A stretch of DNA of 64,000 nt from Acidobacteriota bacterium (GTDB lineage Bacteria > Acidobacteriota > Terriglobia > Acidiferrales > UBA7541), in the NCBI GenBank assembly GCA_013289695.1, contig JABCZK010000002.1, forward strand, positions 62,001 through 126,000, in the 5' to 3' direction. Position 1 is the first letter of the stretch. Each line of letters opens with the position of its first letter. Both the position numbers and the translations under genes were made by a program. This document shows positions 25,985-34,930 of the stretch, one piece after another. The notes beneath the pieces were generated by a model that saw only the letters and a list, made by a program, of their open reading frames with translations, was not told where the DNA came from and ran no database searches.

Positions 25985-26902
25985 ATGCATCCAGTTATTC
26001 AGGTTTCCGGAGTGCGCAAAACCTACGGCTCGAACGTGGCGGTGGATGAGGTATCGTTCGAGGTCAACGACGGCGAAATCTTTGGTTTAATCGGGCCAAA
26101 CGGCGCGGGAAAAACGACCACGATGGAGTGCATCGAGGGACTGCGCACGCCCGACCGGGGCGCTATCTCGGTGCTAGGCCTCGATCCCTTCCGCGATGTG
26201 TACAAGCTGCAAAATCGAATTGGAGTGCAGCTCCAGCAGGCGCAGTTGCAGAAGCGTATCAAGGTGTGGGAGGCGATAGACCTTTGGGCTTTGCTCTATG
26301 GGAAGCAGGCGACAGACGGCGAACGCTTACTCGAACAGCTCGGCCTCGCCGATAAGCGGAATGCTTGGTTTATGACTCTCTCGGGCGGACAAAAGCAACG
26401 GCTGTTCATTGCGCTTGCGCTCATCAACGATCCGGAGGTGGTGTTTCTGGACGAGCTGACCACCGGGCTGGACCCGCAGGCGCGACGCGCGATCTGGGAT
26501 CTGGTGCGCGGCATCCGCGAACGCGGCAAGACGGTTTTCTTGACCACTCATCTCATGGAGGAAGCGGAACGGTTGTGCGACCGGGTAGCAATCATCGAGC
26601 ACGGACGCATCATCGACATCGACAGACCGCAGAGCCTCGTCAACCGGCATTGCCCTGATCGGTCCGTGGTTCTCGCCTCGGACGACCCGCATGCTGCAGA
26701 GAGGTTTCGGGCGATCCCTCAGGCGGAGACGGTGACTTGCAGCGGAACGCAGATCACCATTCGCGGCCGAGGTGACGACCTAGTGACCGAGGTGATTCAG
26801 TGTATTTCCGAGAATCGCATCCGGGTGACGGATTTCCGCACGATTCTCCCCAACCTTGAGGACGTCTTTCTGAAATTGACCGGCCACTCGATTCGCGACT
26901 AG
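25985..26902 (+). CDS. ABC transporter ATP-binding protein
   Basis: 305 residues. Walker A GPNGAGKT at 37-44, signature LSGGQ at 132-136, Walker B VVFLDE at 152-157 followed by the D-loop (GLDP) and switch His (TTHLMEEAE). The C-terminal ~85 residues are the extension seen in DrrA/CcmA-type drug or polysaccharide exporters. It drives export with the permease 11 bp downstream. Confidence 0.92.
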   Translation: MHPVIQVSGVRKTYGSNVAVDEVSFEVNDGEIFGLIGPNGAGKTTTMECIEGLRTPDRGAISVLGLDPFRDVYKLQNRIGVQLQQAQLQKRIKVWEAIDLWALLYGKQATDGERLLEQLGLADKRNAWFMTLSGGQKQRLFIALALINDPEVVFLDELTTGLDPQARRAIWDLVRGIRERGKTVFLTTHLMEEAERLCDRVAIIEHGRIIDIDRPQSLVNRHCPDRSVVLASDDPHAAERFRAIPQAETVTCSGTQITIRGRGDDLVTEVIQCISENRIRVTDFRTILPNLEDVFLKLTGHSIRD

Positions 26903-26913
26903 GCGGGATAACG

Positions 26914-27663
26914 ATGCTGCGTGGACTCTGGAAACTGACTTGGATCGAGTTAAAAATATTCCTGCGAGAGCCGCTTGGGGCGATCGGGACGATCGTAATC
27001 CCAGTTCTGGTGTTCATCTTGGTTGGACGGGCCATCGGCCCCAAACTCGGACCAACCGCAAACGCTGCCAACACTTTTATCGGTGTCGGTCTGCCGGTCC
27101 TCGCCTCGATTCTGATTGCCATTAGCGCCGTGCTTTCGCTCGTGACAATTATTTCGATCTACCGCGAGGGCGGCATTCTCAAGCGACTCCGTGCCACTCC
27201 GCTGCGGCCCCACACGATCCTAACCGCGCACGTAATTGTCAAACTGCTGCTCACGGCGGCGACGTTGAGCCTGATGGTGTTGGCCGGCAAGCGGTATTAC
27301 CCTGTCGGCATTCATGTTCGATTTGTAGGATTTACGATCGCGTTGCTGATAAGTACGTGCAGCATCTTGTCGATTGGCTTTCTCATCGCCAGCATCGTGC
27401 CCACCGCGCGGTTTGCGCAGCCGATAGGTGCCATCATCATGTACCCGATGATCGCTGTTTCTGGACTCTTCGCGCCGATTGCGTCGCTGCCGCCCCTGCT
27501 GCACGCCGCAGCGGTAATCGTGCCTCTAACCTACGCGGTTTCCCTGCTCGCAGGAATCTGGCGGGGCGACCCGTGGTCCGCGCATTTAGGCGATGTGGCG
27601 GCACTGGCCCTGGTGTTTTTTGTCTGCACGGCGCTCTCGGCGAAGGTCTTCCGTTGGGAATAG
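26914..27663 (+). CDS. ABC-2 type transporter permease
   Basis: 249 residues with six membrane segments of the ABC2_membrane family. An N-terminal amphipathic stretch (WKLTWIELKIFLREPLG) is followed by VIPVLVFILVGRAIG and a cytoplasmic EGGILKRLRATPLRP loop that couples to the ATPase. Partner of the gene at 25985. The substrate is unknown; the family exports drugs, lipids or glycans. Confidence 0.9.
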   Translation: MLRGLWKLTWIELKIFLREPLGAIGTIVIPVLVFILVGRAIGPKLGPTANAANTFIGVGLPVLASILIAISAVLSLVTIISIYREGGILKRLRATPLRPHTILTAHVIVKLLLTAATLSLMVLAGKRYYPVGIHVRFVGFTIALLISTCSILSIGFLIASIVPTARFAQPIGAIIMYPMIAVSGLFAPIASLPPLLHAAAVIVPLTYAVSLLAGIWRGDPWSAHLGDVAALALVFFVCTALSAKVFRWE

Positions 27664-27760
27664 CAAAGACTTGTCCTCGTCCGCTTCACTGTCCCATCCA
27701 CGTGATTAACGCGCTTGCCGGAGAAATCGGGCAAAACCGCTCGTACGGTCACGCGACCAG

Positions 27761-27827
27761 TTAGGACTTGGGCCTCTGATTTCGTTGTAAACTACCCGAC
27801 GTCGCTGGCTATCTGACCGGCACTTGC
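27761..27827. repeat. 67-bp direct repeat, copy B
   Basis: Direct counterpart of 23149-23215 with about seven mismatches and no gaps. It lies in the 285-bp gene-free stretch (27,664-27,948) between the permease and the MOSC fusion gene. I see nothing else in that stretch. Confidence 0.85.
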
Positions 27828-27948
27828 CGCAGAGCCCACTGATATTCGCATTTCAACACTGGGTCTAGCGCTCGGGAAGGTGTCTCCAAGCATTAGCACA
27901 GCGTTCCCTCGGCGATAGGGAGATTCATGCGGGAGGAATCCTAACGGT

Positions 27949-29712
27949 ATGGCTCGGCTGCTATCGGTGAACGTCGGCCTTCCGCGCGACATCGTGTGGA
28001 AAGAGCGCACGGTACACACCGGAGTCTGGAAAAATCCGGTGACGGGTCGCTGTCGCGTCGGCCGCTTGAATCTCGAGGGAGACGGTCAAGGCGATCTGGC
28101 CGGGCACGGAGGTGAACATCGAGCCGTCTTCGTATATCAGATTGAAGCGTATCGGTACTGGCAGGAGCAACTGAAGCGGAGCGATTTCGTCTACGGGCAG
28201 TTCGGCGAGAACTTCACAGTCGAAGAGTTACCCGACGATGTCGTGTGCATCGGCGATCGATTTCAAATCGGCACTGCACTTTTCGAGGTCACGCAACCTC
28301 GCGTCACGTGCTTTCGCGTCGGCATTCGGATGAACGAACCCCGGATGGCGTCATTGCTGGTCTCCAGCCGCCGGCCGGGCTTCTATTTCCGCGTTCTGCG
28401 TGAAGGTGAGGTGGGTGCCGGCGACGAAATTGTAAAGGTGGGAGAGGCGGCGGAGCGCATGACCGTCGCCGAGATCGACGCGCTCCTCTATTTGCCCAAT
28501 CATGCACGTGATCGTCTGGAGCGTGCCTTACGAATCGAAGCCCTTTCGCCCGGATGGCACAGTTCGTTTGAAGCGCTACTCCACAGTGAGCAAAACGGGG
28601 CGGAAACGGGAAACGCGGGACTCGCCCCTGCCGCGGCTGCGCATCCGGCATCGTCAGGATTCCAGTCGCTCGTCGTCACCTCAATTGATCGCGAGTCCGC
28701 GGACGTCCTCTCGTTTGCCATGCAGAGCGCTGACGGTAACCAGCTCCCTGCGGCTCTGCCAGGTCAGTATGTGGTCGTGCGTATGCAGCCCGCCGCCGGC
28801 GGCCCCACGCTTTTTCGCAGCTACTCGCTCTCGGGTCCACTTTCGAGCGAGCGTTATCGAATTAGCGTGAAGATTGAGCCGGGCAGCGCGGCTGGAAACC
28901 ACCTGCGAGAGCATCTCCGTGTGGGCGGTCGCCTCGACGTCAGCTCGCCGCGCGGAAGTTTTATTCTGCAGCCGGGAGAGCGGCCGATCGTACTGCTCAG
29001 TGCCGGAATCGGCGCCACACCCGTGCTAGCGATGCTGCACGCACTCGCGGCGGCAGGCTCTACACGTCAGGTCCTGTGGTTGCACACAGCGCGTGATGGG
29101 CAGCATCATCCGTTCGCCGGCGAAGTGCGCCGCCTGATGGGCGCGCTAGCGAACGGCCACAGCTACATCTGTTACACCAGACCGGAATCAAACGACAAAA
29201 CGGGTGAGGATTTCAACGCGACGGGTCGCTTCTCGCAATCGGTTTTCGACGAACTCGGACTGCCACGAGACGCCGATGTCTTCCTTTGCGGCCCAGCCCA
29301 ATTCATGGCGGACATGAAAGAGGCGCTCACGGCCTTAGGCGTGGCACCAGAGCGTATTCATATCGAGATCTTCAACGGCAGCGAGTCCATGACCCCTGGC
29401 GTCGTCGGCGCAATGACGCGAGCTCCGCATCCGCCTAGCAACGAGGCAAACACTGGCCCGTTGGTGTCGTTCGCGCGCAGCGGCGTTTCCGCGCACTGGG
29501 GCGCGTCGCGGTACGCGAGCATCCTGGAAATGGCCGAGGCGTGTGATGTCCCGGTTCGTTGGGCGTGTCGCACCGGTGTTTGTCACAACTGTGAGAGCGG
29601 TTTGGTCTCGGGCGCGGTTGTCTACGACCCGCAGCCACTCGACAACCCGGCTGCGGGCAACCTTCTCGTCTGCTGTTCACAGCCGACGAGCGATGTCGTC
29701 ATCGATTTGTGA
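27949..29712 (+). CDS. MOSC domain fused to ferredoxin-NAD(P)H reductase with C-terminal [2Fe-2S] domain
   Basis: 587 residues, three parts. Residues 1-210 are a MOSC domain (GQGDLAGHGGEHRAVFVYQIE, FGENFTVE, and the Cys in QPRVTCFRVGIR), a fold that handles molybdenum cofactor or sulfur. Residues about 230-470 are a flavin/NAD(P)H reductase module (RSYSLSG, PIVLLSAGIGATPVLAM, DVFLCGPAQFM). The end is a plant-type ferredoxin domain with Cys540, Cys545, Cys548 and Cys575. Electrons probably pass from NAD(P)H via flavin to the iron-sulfur cluster and on to the MOSC site; the substrate may be an N-hydroxylated or oxidised compound. Confidence 0.9.
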   Translation: MARLLSVNVGLPRDIVWKERTVHTGVWKNPVTGRCRVGRLNLEGDGQGDLAGHGGEHRAVFVYQIEAYRYWQEQLKRSDFVYGQFGENFTVEELPDDVVCIGDRFQIGTALFEVTQPRVTCFRVGIRMNEPRMASLLVSSRRPGFYFRVLREGEVGAGDEIVKVGEAAERMTVAEIDALLYLPNHARDRLERALRIEALSPGWHSSFEALLHSEQNGAETGNAGLAPAAAAHPASSGFQSLVVTSIDRESADVLSFAMQSADGNQLPAALPGQYVVVRMQPAAGGPTLFRSYSLSGPLSSERYRISVKIEPGSAAGNHLREHLRVGGRLDVSSPRGSFILQPGERPIVLLSAGIGATPVLAMLHALAAAGSTRQVLWLHTARDGQHHPFAGEVRRLMGALANGHSYICYTRPESNDKTGEDFNATGRFSQSVFDELGLPRDADVFLCGPAQFMADMKEALTALGVAPERIHIEIFNGSESMTPGVVGAMTRAPHPPSNEANTGPLVSFARSGVSAHWGASRYASILEMAEACDVPVRWACRTGVCHNCESGLVSGAVVYDPQPLDNPAAGNLLVCCSQPTSDVVIDL

Positions 29713-30006
29713 GGCTGCAGCGTCCGGATTGACCGCGATGACGGTTAGCCGATCATGAAAAAAACTTTGCTGCCATTGTCATTGGAAGTGGGCAGTCAGG
29801 ACCCTATCTGGCTCGCCGCACAGAGGATGAGGAAATTTGCTGGGGCGGGTGCCAAGCCCTTCCACATAAGCCAAACGAACGCCGTTGAATTTGCGGGTGC
29901 CGCACCTACGCCTGCCTGCCGCAGGCAGGGCGAGGGCGCGGGTTTAGACGCAGCGTCTCTACAGCTGTCCCATCGAACTGTTACTTCGCTTAGCGACCCC
30001 CGGTGC
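29713..30006. other. Gene-free stretch with two small palindromes
   Basis: Between the MOSC gene and a MITE-like element. An uninterrupted frame at 29755-30084 has no family resemblance and is not called. It contains a perfect palindrome with 9-bp arms (CCTGCCTGC-C-GCAGGCAGG, 29911-29929) and a second with 6-bp arms (AGACGC-A-GCGTCT, about 29946-29958). These resemble REP-type intergenic repeats. No T-run follows either. Confidence 0.45.
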
Positions 30007-30154
30007 GTGGCCGAGGAAAAAACCTATTTGCCTTGTTTTTCGCACATTTTTGGACAAGGAAAATATCTAGCGATGTCCGAATAATCGCTCACAGAGCTTC
30101 TAATTGAGAAAAGTTTTCAAAGCCATTTTAGAGGTTAGGTTTTTTCACAGCTTC
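30007..30154. mobile_element. MITE-like element, copy 1 (left end degraded)
   Basis: 139 bp (30016-30154) match 42159-42297 with a single mismatch and no gaps. The right end is TAGGTTTTTTCACAGCTTC; the left end keeps GAAAAAACCTA but its outer bases differ from copy 2. The interior holds hairpins such as CCTTGT...ACAAGG and AGCGAT...ATCGCT. No coding capacity. Confidence 0.8.
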
Positions 30155-30183
30155 ATACCGAAGTCCGCGCCACCCGCGAATTT

Positions 30184-31110
30184 CTAACAGAAGTCCAACG
30201 ATCTGGAGTTTTGTTTATGCCTGCGCAAGCCGGAGAAACACAGGATCGAGAGGGCGCCCGCAAGCAAAAGCTCCCATGTGCCGGGTTCCGGGACGGAGGT
30301 TCCTCCACCACCGCCGCCTGTGCCTGCGGCAGTAATGCCGTTCAAGCCGTTGCTGCCGGCCAAATTACCAGTGCAGTCGGTGGAATCGACCTGGTTCTCA
30401 ATCTTGGAAGTCGCGTCCTGTCCGGCAAACGTCACTTCACCATTGCGCGCCAGGGCTCTACCGCAGAGATCGGTGGCGCCGGGATCGAAGAAAATGCTGG
30501 TGAGCGCGAGGATATTCCCATCGAAGGCAGTGTTGTCACCGAGAGTCGCGGTGCTGCCGACCACCCAGAACACTTGGTCAGAGGGAGAGAGGCCGGCCAC
30601 ATTAATCATGGAGCCGGGCGAAGTGATCAGCGTACTGGACATCTGGAAGACGAATATGGAACCTGCGACGCCATGGTCGGTGAGAGTGAGCGTTCCCGTC
30701 AAATTGCTGGTTGCCGCGCCAACAGTATAGACGCCCGGGCCGAGGGTCAATCCGGTGAGATTACCACCAGTGATTGCGCCCGTGCTCGGCAGGAGACTTT
30801 CCGTAGTGTAGGCAGTGGTGAGATCTTTCTGTGCTTGCAGCGCGATTGCGTTACCCAAATCCACTGTACCGTTCACGATGCCGGCACCCAGAGTGCAGCC
30901 CGTGCCGGCGACAAAGCCAGTGCATGCGGACGCTGGGGAGACACCCATATTGCCGGTGATGATGGTCGCGTCAACGTTGGTTACTGTAGTGCCCGCCAGG
31001 ACCGCAAAATTGTCCGCGGAATTGAGGGAGTCGGCGGATGCGAGGGGGGCTAGCATGGCGCCGAACATACCTACCGACAGGACTGCTAGAGCTGTTCCAA
31101 AAATTCGCAT
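30184..31110 (-). CDS. Ice-binding-like (DUF3494) protein with PEP-CTERM sorting signal
   Basis: 308 residues; ATG with AGGAGG eight bases upstream. Signal peptide at 1-26. The body is the DUF3494 beta-solenoid: NFAVLAGTTVTNVDATIITG, LTGLTLGPGVYTVG, FVFQMSSTLITSPGS and VFWVVGSTATLGDN. A Gly-rich linker leads to the PEP-CTERM tail: VPEPGTWELLLAG, a hydrophobic helix, then GLRRHK. Exosortase should anchor or release it at the outer envelope. DUF3494 proteins include ice-binding adhesins, but many members are uncharacterised surface proteins, so antifreeze activity is not implied. Confidence 0.9.
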   Translation of the reverse strand: MRIFGTALAVLSVGMFGAMLAPLASADSLNSADNFAVLAGTTVTNVDATIITGNMGVSPASACTGFVAGTGCTLGAGIVNGTVDLGNAIALQAQKDLTTAYTTESLLPSTGAITGGNLTGLTLGPGVYTVGAATSNLTGTLTLTDHGVAGSIFVFQMSSTLITSPGSMINVAGLSPSDQVFWVVGSTATLGDNTAFDGNILALTSIFFDPGATDLCGRALARNGEVTFAGQDATSKIENQVDSTDCTGNLAGSNGLNGITAAGTGGGGGGTSVPEPGTWELLLAGALSILCFSGLRRHKQNSRSLDFC

Positions 31111-31265
31111 GTCCTAATCCTCCTGATGCGACTGGGATGCAGGGAGACAGGACTTATAGCAGGGGAGTGAAAAAATGACTGTTCACTTTTGCACACATTT
31201 TGGTCTTTCCGCGACGGCCGAGGCGAACCACCGCTCTTCCGACTTTGCAGTGCCTGATTGATTTA

Positions 31266-31325
31266 CCGTACAATTAAGTGAAATCGGCCGATCCTCAATG
31301 ATGTCCGGCAACGCGACTACGCAGG
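31266..31325 (+). repeat. Degenerate ~60-bp dispersed repeat, copy R7
   Basis: Shares CAATTAAGTGAAAT-CGGCC and ATGTCCGGCAACGCGACT with the other copies. It lies upstream of two minus-strand genes, just outside the tRNA-bounded island. Confidence 0.5.
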
Positions 31326-31347
31326 AGTTTGCGGGTTTTTTGGGATA

Positions 31348-31749
31348 TTAGTGAACGGATGGATAGATCTCGTCATTTATCCAATAACTAGCCAAGACAA
31401 TCGCGAAGAGCGTTCCAGTCAACCACAGTATCCAGCGCCAGCGCCGCCAAACGGGGCCAATGGACGAATGCTGCAATGGAATGTCCACGAGATATGCGGC
31501 GCAGTAGCAAACATTTGCGAGCAACGCAAGGACCGCGAGAGGAGGAAGTGAAGACCAGGCTAGGGCTGAGCGAAAATGCGGCCACGCCACAGCGAACCAA
31601 CCAATAGACACAGCTAACAGTGCAAAATTGTAAATAAAGCGACGGGGTTCCCAGTATCGGACTGCTTCGGCAAAGAAAGTCCGAAACGGGCCGGGATTTG
31701 GTGCGCCCGTCCCGGGCGATTGCATCGCATGCGAGGTTTCCATGAACAC
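31348..31749 (-). CDS. Hypothetical membrane protein, 133 aa
   Basis: Three or four membrane segments (FIYNFALLAVSIGWFAVAWP, LPPLAVLALLANVCYCAAYLV, WILWLTGTLFAIVLASYWI) after a ~30-residue polar N-terminus. The start could also be the Met at residue 3 or 9. I do not recognise the family; the regular helix spacing supports it being real. Confidence 0.65.
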   Translation of the reverse strand: MFMETSHAMQSPGTGAPNPGPFRTFFAEAVRYWEPRRFIYNFALLAVSIGWFAVAWPHFRSALAWSSLPPLAVLALLANVCYCAAYLVDIPLQHSSIGPVWRRWRWILWLTGTLFAIVLASYWINDEIYPSVH

Positions 31750-31852
31750 TTTGCCTCCAGAACATCAACGGCTGGTATTTCAAAGATACACCCACTCTTC
31801 TTTCTGTAAAGTACTCTGTGCTGCAAAGTGACTTGAGGATGTTCTACTTGGA

Positions 31853-31909
31853 TGATTAACGCTTATCAAGTTGAATTTCGGCCAAAAGCAAATGTCCGGT
31901 AACGCGACT
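31853..31909 (+). repeat. Degenerate ~60-bp dispersed repeat, copy R1
   Basis: Begins TGATTAACGCTTAT, contains GAATTTCGGCCAAAAGCA and ends near TGTCCGGTAACG. It is the reverse-complement counterpart of the copy at 34931-34996, about 80% identical over their shared length. Confidence 0.65.
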
Positions 31910-32284
31910 GTGCCGCCGGAGTACAAGAAGCTTGGCAGCCTACCCGCTGACCAGTTCGTTCCTGCACTGATGCAGCGGCGACACACAGAATATTATGCAG
32001 GGCTGCTCACGGCAGCTCAGTGCCACGGCGCGGCTCATCACCGTCCGCAGGTGTTCCAGGTCATGCTCGACAAGAATGAACGGCCAATTCGATGCGGGGC
32101 TGTACACGTCTCCGTTATCGCGCGGAAAAGGCTGCGGGAAGTTCCCGTGGACGCCTTCAACACACCGCGAGGCGCCGTGCGGCTGCCCGAATCACAAAAA
32201 CGTGCCGTGGAGAAGGTGGCAGGCGTATTGTTCCCTAATGTTCCCGAGTTTTCGGCGGCTACAGAAAATGGCGAAGTGAACTGA
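31892..32284 (+). CDS. Doubtful ORF, 130 aa
   Basis: An uninterrupted frame whose first residues lie inside repeat R1. Its middle and end (for example VPVDAFNTPRGAVRLPESQK, then KVAGVLFPNVPEF) look protein-like, but I do not recognise them and find no good ribosome site. It may be a remnant gene. Called only because nothing better explains the stretch. Confidence 0.3.
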   Translation: MSGNATVPPEYKKLGSLPADQFVPALMQRRHTEYYAGLLTAAQCHGAAHHRPQVFQVMLDKNERPIRCGAVHVSVIARKRLREVPVDAFNTPRGAVRLPESQKRAVEKVAGVLFPNVPEFSAATENGEVN

Positions 32285-32309
32285 TTGAAAGGAAGTAGGT
32301 TACAAAATC

Positions 32310-32355
32310 TGGAGCCGAGGCCCGGACTTGAACCGGGGACCTGCCGATTACGAAT
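32310..32355 (-). repeat. Partial tRNA-Thr (3' half): distal att-like copy
   Basis: Forty-six bases are identical to 43015-43060, the 3' half of the intact tRNA-Thr (anticodon loop, variable loop, T-arm, 3' acceptor strand and CCA). The 5' half is absent and replaced by unrelated sequence, so this cannot be a working tRNA. The orientation and spacing fit the displaced 3' end left when an element integrates into a tRNA gene. Confidence 0.85.
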
Positions 32356-32359
32356 TGGC

Positions 32360-32749
32360 AAGTTCGGCTCCATCCCCTTCATATTGAATCCCGCTCACTC
32401 TCTGTTCTTCGGCTTAGTTTGGGCACAGTCCTTTGCGCAACTTACAACGTAATTTACAACAAAAAAGTCGCGCTCTGGATGGCCAGGACGCCCGTAACAA
32501 CGTCGCTTGATGTTGCTCAAAGTGAACGGCGACAATTCAGAGACACCACATCAGAGAATATTGATTTTGGGTTGGGTGGAACGGACGTGCAGTTTTGAAA
32601 ACCGTTGCTCTGCGCTGAACCGTGGGAACCCGTGCATACGCACTCGACGCACGCGCCTCGGAATTAACTGTAAAGTTTACGGTCGCGAGCCCAGAGCCCC
32701 AAGGAGCGACCAAGTATCTGTCGTCCAGCCCTTATGTTCAGAGTCGGCC
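32360..32749. other. Gene-free stretch inside the island's left end
   Basis: No supported gene in 390 bp. The sequence just after the tRNA fragment is AT-richer than the surroundings (for example acttacaacgtaatttacaa), where an integrase end might once have been, but no integrase motif can be read. Confidence 0.35.
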
Positions 32750-33307
32750 ATGAGAGGACGAAAGCCTAAGGCGGAATCTCAAGGAACTCGATTTCGCGCG
32801 AGCATCGCAGAGTGGAAACGAACGCCGGCGTTTGTGCGACCGTCGCTGCGGGCGCTGGCCTGCGAACTCGGCACTTCGCACCAACTTCTGAGCTTCTACC
32901 TCAAGAATTTGCACAAATGGCAAAGCAAGAAATACTGGCGCCAGGCGAAGGAGATTCGCTCGCGGGCGAAGTGGCGTCCACCCCGGCCCTGGCGGAGCAA
33001 ACAAGAGAGTCGGATGATCAGGCGATTCGTGTTTCAGTGGTTCATCTGCCGCGGCAAAAAGCCGTCAGGTCGCAATTGGACTCGGCAGCTTGGCGTCAGC
33101 CACACCTGGCTCCAAAAACTGGTTCGGAAATTTACGGCCGACTCAAGTGAAATGTGGCGGCTACAGGCAACGAACGGAGATCCCAAATTCGCGGAGCTCA
33201 CTCGTGCGCAGGAACATAGTCGGCAGATGAGCGAGCGTGGAGAACTTCGAGGAGACTCAAATTTGACTCGCAGAGCAAAATTGGCAAGGATATTTGAGCG
33301 CTACTGA
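32750..33307 (+). CDS. Putative DNA-binding HTH-like protein
   Basis: 185 residues from the ATG at 32750 (MRGRKPKAESQGTRF); the frame is open far upstream, but the earlier part lacks protein character. It is very basic and Arg/Lys-rich. Two segments look like helix-turn-helix units: SLRALACELGTSHQLLSFYL and NWTRQLGVSHTWLQKLVRKF. I infer nucleic-acid binding, perhaps a regulator belonging to the island. Genes of this form recur in acidobacterial genomes as uncharacterised proteins. Confidence 0.65.
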   Translation: MRGRKPKAESQGTRFRASIAEWKRTPAFVRPSLRALACELGTSHQLLSFYLKNLHKWQSKKYWRQAKEIRSRAKWRPPRPWRSKQESRMIRRFVFQWFICRGKKPSGRNWTRQLGVSHTWLQKLVRKFTADSSEMWRLQATNGDPKFAELTRAQEHSRQMSERGELRGDSNLTRRAKLARIFERY

Positions 33308-33335
33308 GTAAATCGAATATTGCCCGTTACTCATT

Positions 33336-34814
33336 TTAGTCAATTCGATTCAAAGGGATATCCCGACCGCCGGTGTGCAGAACCATTCTGGTGACGCGGC
33401 CGTGGTTGTCAATCTCAAATGTGAAAACGTCGTCCGCGGTCTTCGAAAAAAAGTCCCTTTCGCTCTCGGGAAATAACTCCTCTTTGGGTTCGTCATTTTC
33501 CTGTACAGAGATGTGATCGCCTTCCTGGCGCACGATCAGGATCAGATTGGGCGGATTTCCGTAGCGCCCAAGATACTTCTGAAAGATATTCGGATCGACT
33601 TTTATCTGCGTATGTTGTTTCAGCGCGGGCCGCGGCGGGAGTTGGTCATAGGGAGTAAAGCCCTCCCATTCGATCGGCGTGTAGGTATTGCCGAGCAACG
33701 TCTCCAACAGAGCTTTGTAGATACCTTCACCATTTCCGCTATTGGTCATGATGAGAATTCCATCGCCAGACTTAGAAAAACAGACGGTGTAATTTCTCCA
33801 GCTGTCGTCGTGTCCTTCCTTAAAGAATGCTTCGCCATACGGCGTCCAATAGAGTCCCCAAGCAAGACCATAGCTCAGCCGGATCGGCTTGTTCTGCTCG
33901 GTGGTGTCATCGTCTAGGGTCGGGAATTCATGCTTGGATAGAATCTGGATTTGAGACACGAGCATCTGGTTGCGCATTTGTTTCGATAGATCTTTCCCTT
34001 GCATGACCGCTTGCATAAAGAGTGCGAAATCGTGGGGCGTGGTCAGCAAGGAACCGGCCGCGTCGGCCTTGGGGCGCTTTTGCGCGCCGAGAGAACGCCC
34101 ATACTCGTCATAGCCGTTCGCGTAATCCCGTTCAAAACTTGGCTGCCAAATCATGCTCGAACGCGTCATTCCGAACGGTTGAAAGATCTGTTTCTGCATG
34201 AGTTTCTCGAGGGGCTGATCGGTAACAGCTTCCACAACGAGCTGCAGCAGGTCGATCCCTTCGCCCGAATAGGCGTAGCGCGAGCCTGGCTCAAAATGAA
34301 TTTTCAACTTCCGGTCGTCTTCGACCCAGCGCCAATTGGCAAAACCGCTGGTGTGGCTGAGCAACATCCGCGCGGTGATTCGTTTGTACCGCCGATCACT
34401 AGCCAAATCCGCGTAATCCGGGTATTCCTGCAGTGGCTTGGGCAAGTATTCATAGACGGGCTTATCGAGATCGAGCGTGTGTTGATCGGCGAGTTGCAGC
34501 ACCAAATAGCCAAAAACGACTTTTGTGAATGATGCCCCGGACATCACCGAATCCACTGTCAACGGCAGGTTCTTCTGTTCGTCGCGAACACCGTACGTTC
34601 TCAAATAGGCAATGTTGCCGCCGTTGAAGAGAGCAAGCGCGAGCCCCGGAACTTCGGCAGCCTTCATGAGTTTTGCAACAGTGGCGTCGACTGCAGAAGA
34701 TTTGATCGTGCTGCCGTCGAGGCGCTTGATTTCCAGAGCCTGCTCGCGCTGCGCGAACGCAAAAACAGTGCTTACGAACCCAGCGATCGCGAGCAGTTGA
34801 AGTTTGTTTCTCAT
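33336..34814 (-). CDS. Secreted beta-lactamase-family serine hydrolase
   Basis: 492 residues from the ATG at 34814, which has AGGAGGT just upstream; the frame opens 20 codons earlier without support. Signal peptide (LLAIAGFVSTVFAFAQ). Class C beta-lactamase/esterase fold with SxxK at Ser95-Lys98 (GASFTK), the Tyr motif YSG in RYAYSGEGID, and LLSHTSGFANW between them. A ~110-residue C-terminal beta domain ends the protein. It probably acts on peptides or esters in the periplasm; true beta-lactamase activity is not implied. Confidence 0.88.
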   Translation of the reverse strand: MRNKLQLLAIAGFVSTVFAFAQREQALEIKRLDGSTIKSSAVDATVAKLMKAAEVPGLALALFNGGNIAYLRTYGVRDEQKNLPLTVDSVMSGASFTKVVFGYLVLQLADQHTLDLDKPVYEYLPKPLQEYPDYADLASDRRYKRITARMLLSHTSGFANWRWVEDDRKLKIHFEPGSRYAYSGEGIDLLQLVVEAVTDQPLEKLMQKQIFQPFGMTRSSMIWQPSFERDYANGYDEYGRSLGAQKRPKADAAGSLLTTPHDFALFMQAVMQGKDLSKQMRNQMLVSQIQILSKHEFPTLDDDTTEQNKPIRLSYGLAWGLYWTPYGEAFFKEGHDDSWRNYTVCFSKSGDGILIMTNSGNGEGIYKALLETLLGNTYTPIEWEGFTPYDQLPPRPALKQHTQIKVDPNIFQKYLGRYGNPPNLILIVRQEGDHISVQENDEPKEELFPESERDFFSKTADDVFTFEIDNHGRVTRMVLHTGGRDIPLNRID

Positions 34815-34930
34815 GCCGACCTCCTGCGCGCCATTTATGGTACGCATGGCGATGGGATTAGGTTCACTATGCATGTCAGCAGTTGAGTTTCGTCAGAACC
34901 AACTTGGAGTGCCCGGCTAAGCAGCAAAGT

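Noticed and set aside
29755-30084. A 109-residue gene downstream of the MOSC fusion
   Set aside because: It runs into the MITE-like element, crosses two palindromes and has no recognisable features.
32310-32390. A second functional tRNA-Thr
   Set aside because: Only the 3' half matches. The D-arm, the 5' half of the anticodon arm and the 5' acceptor strand are missing.
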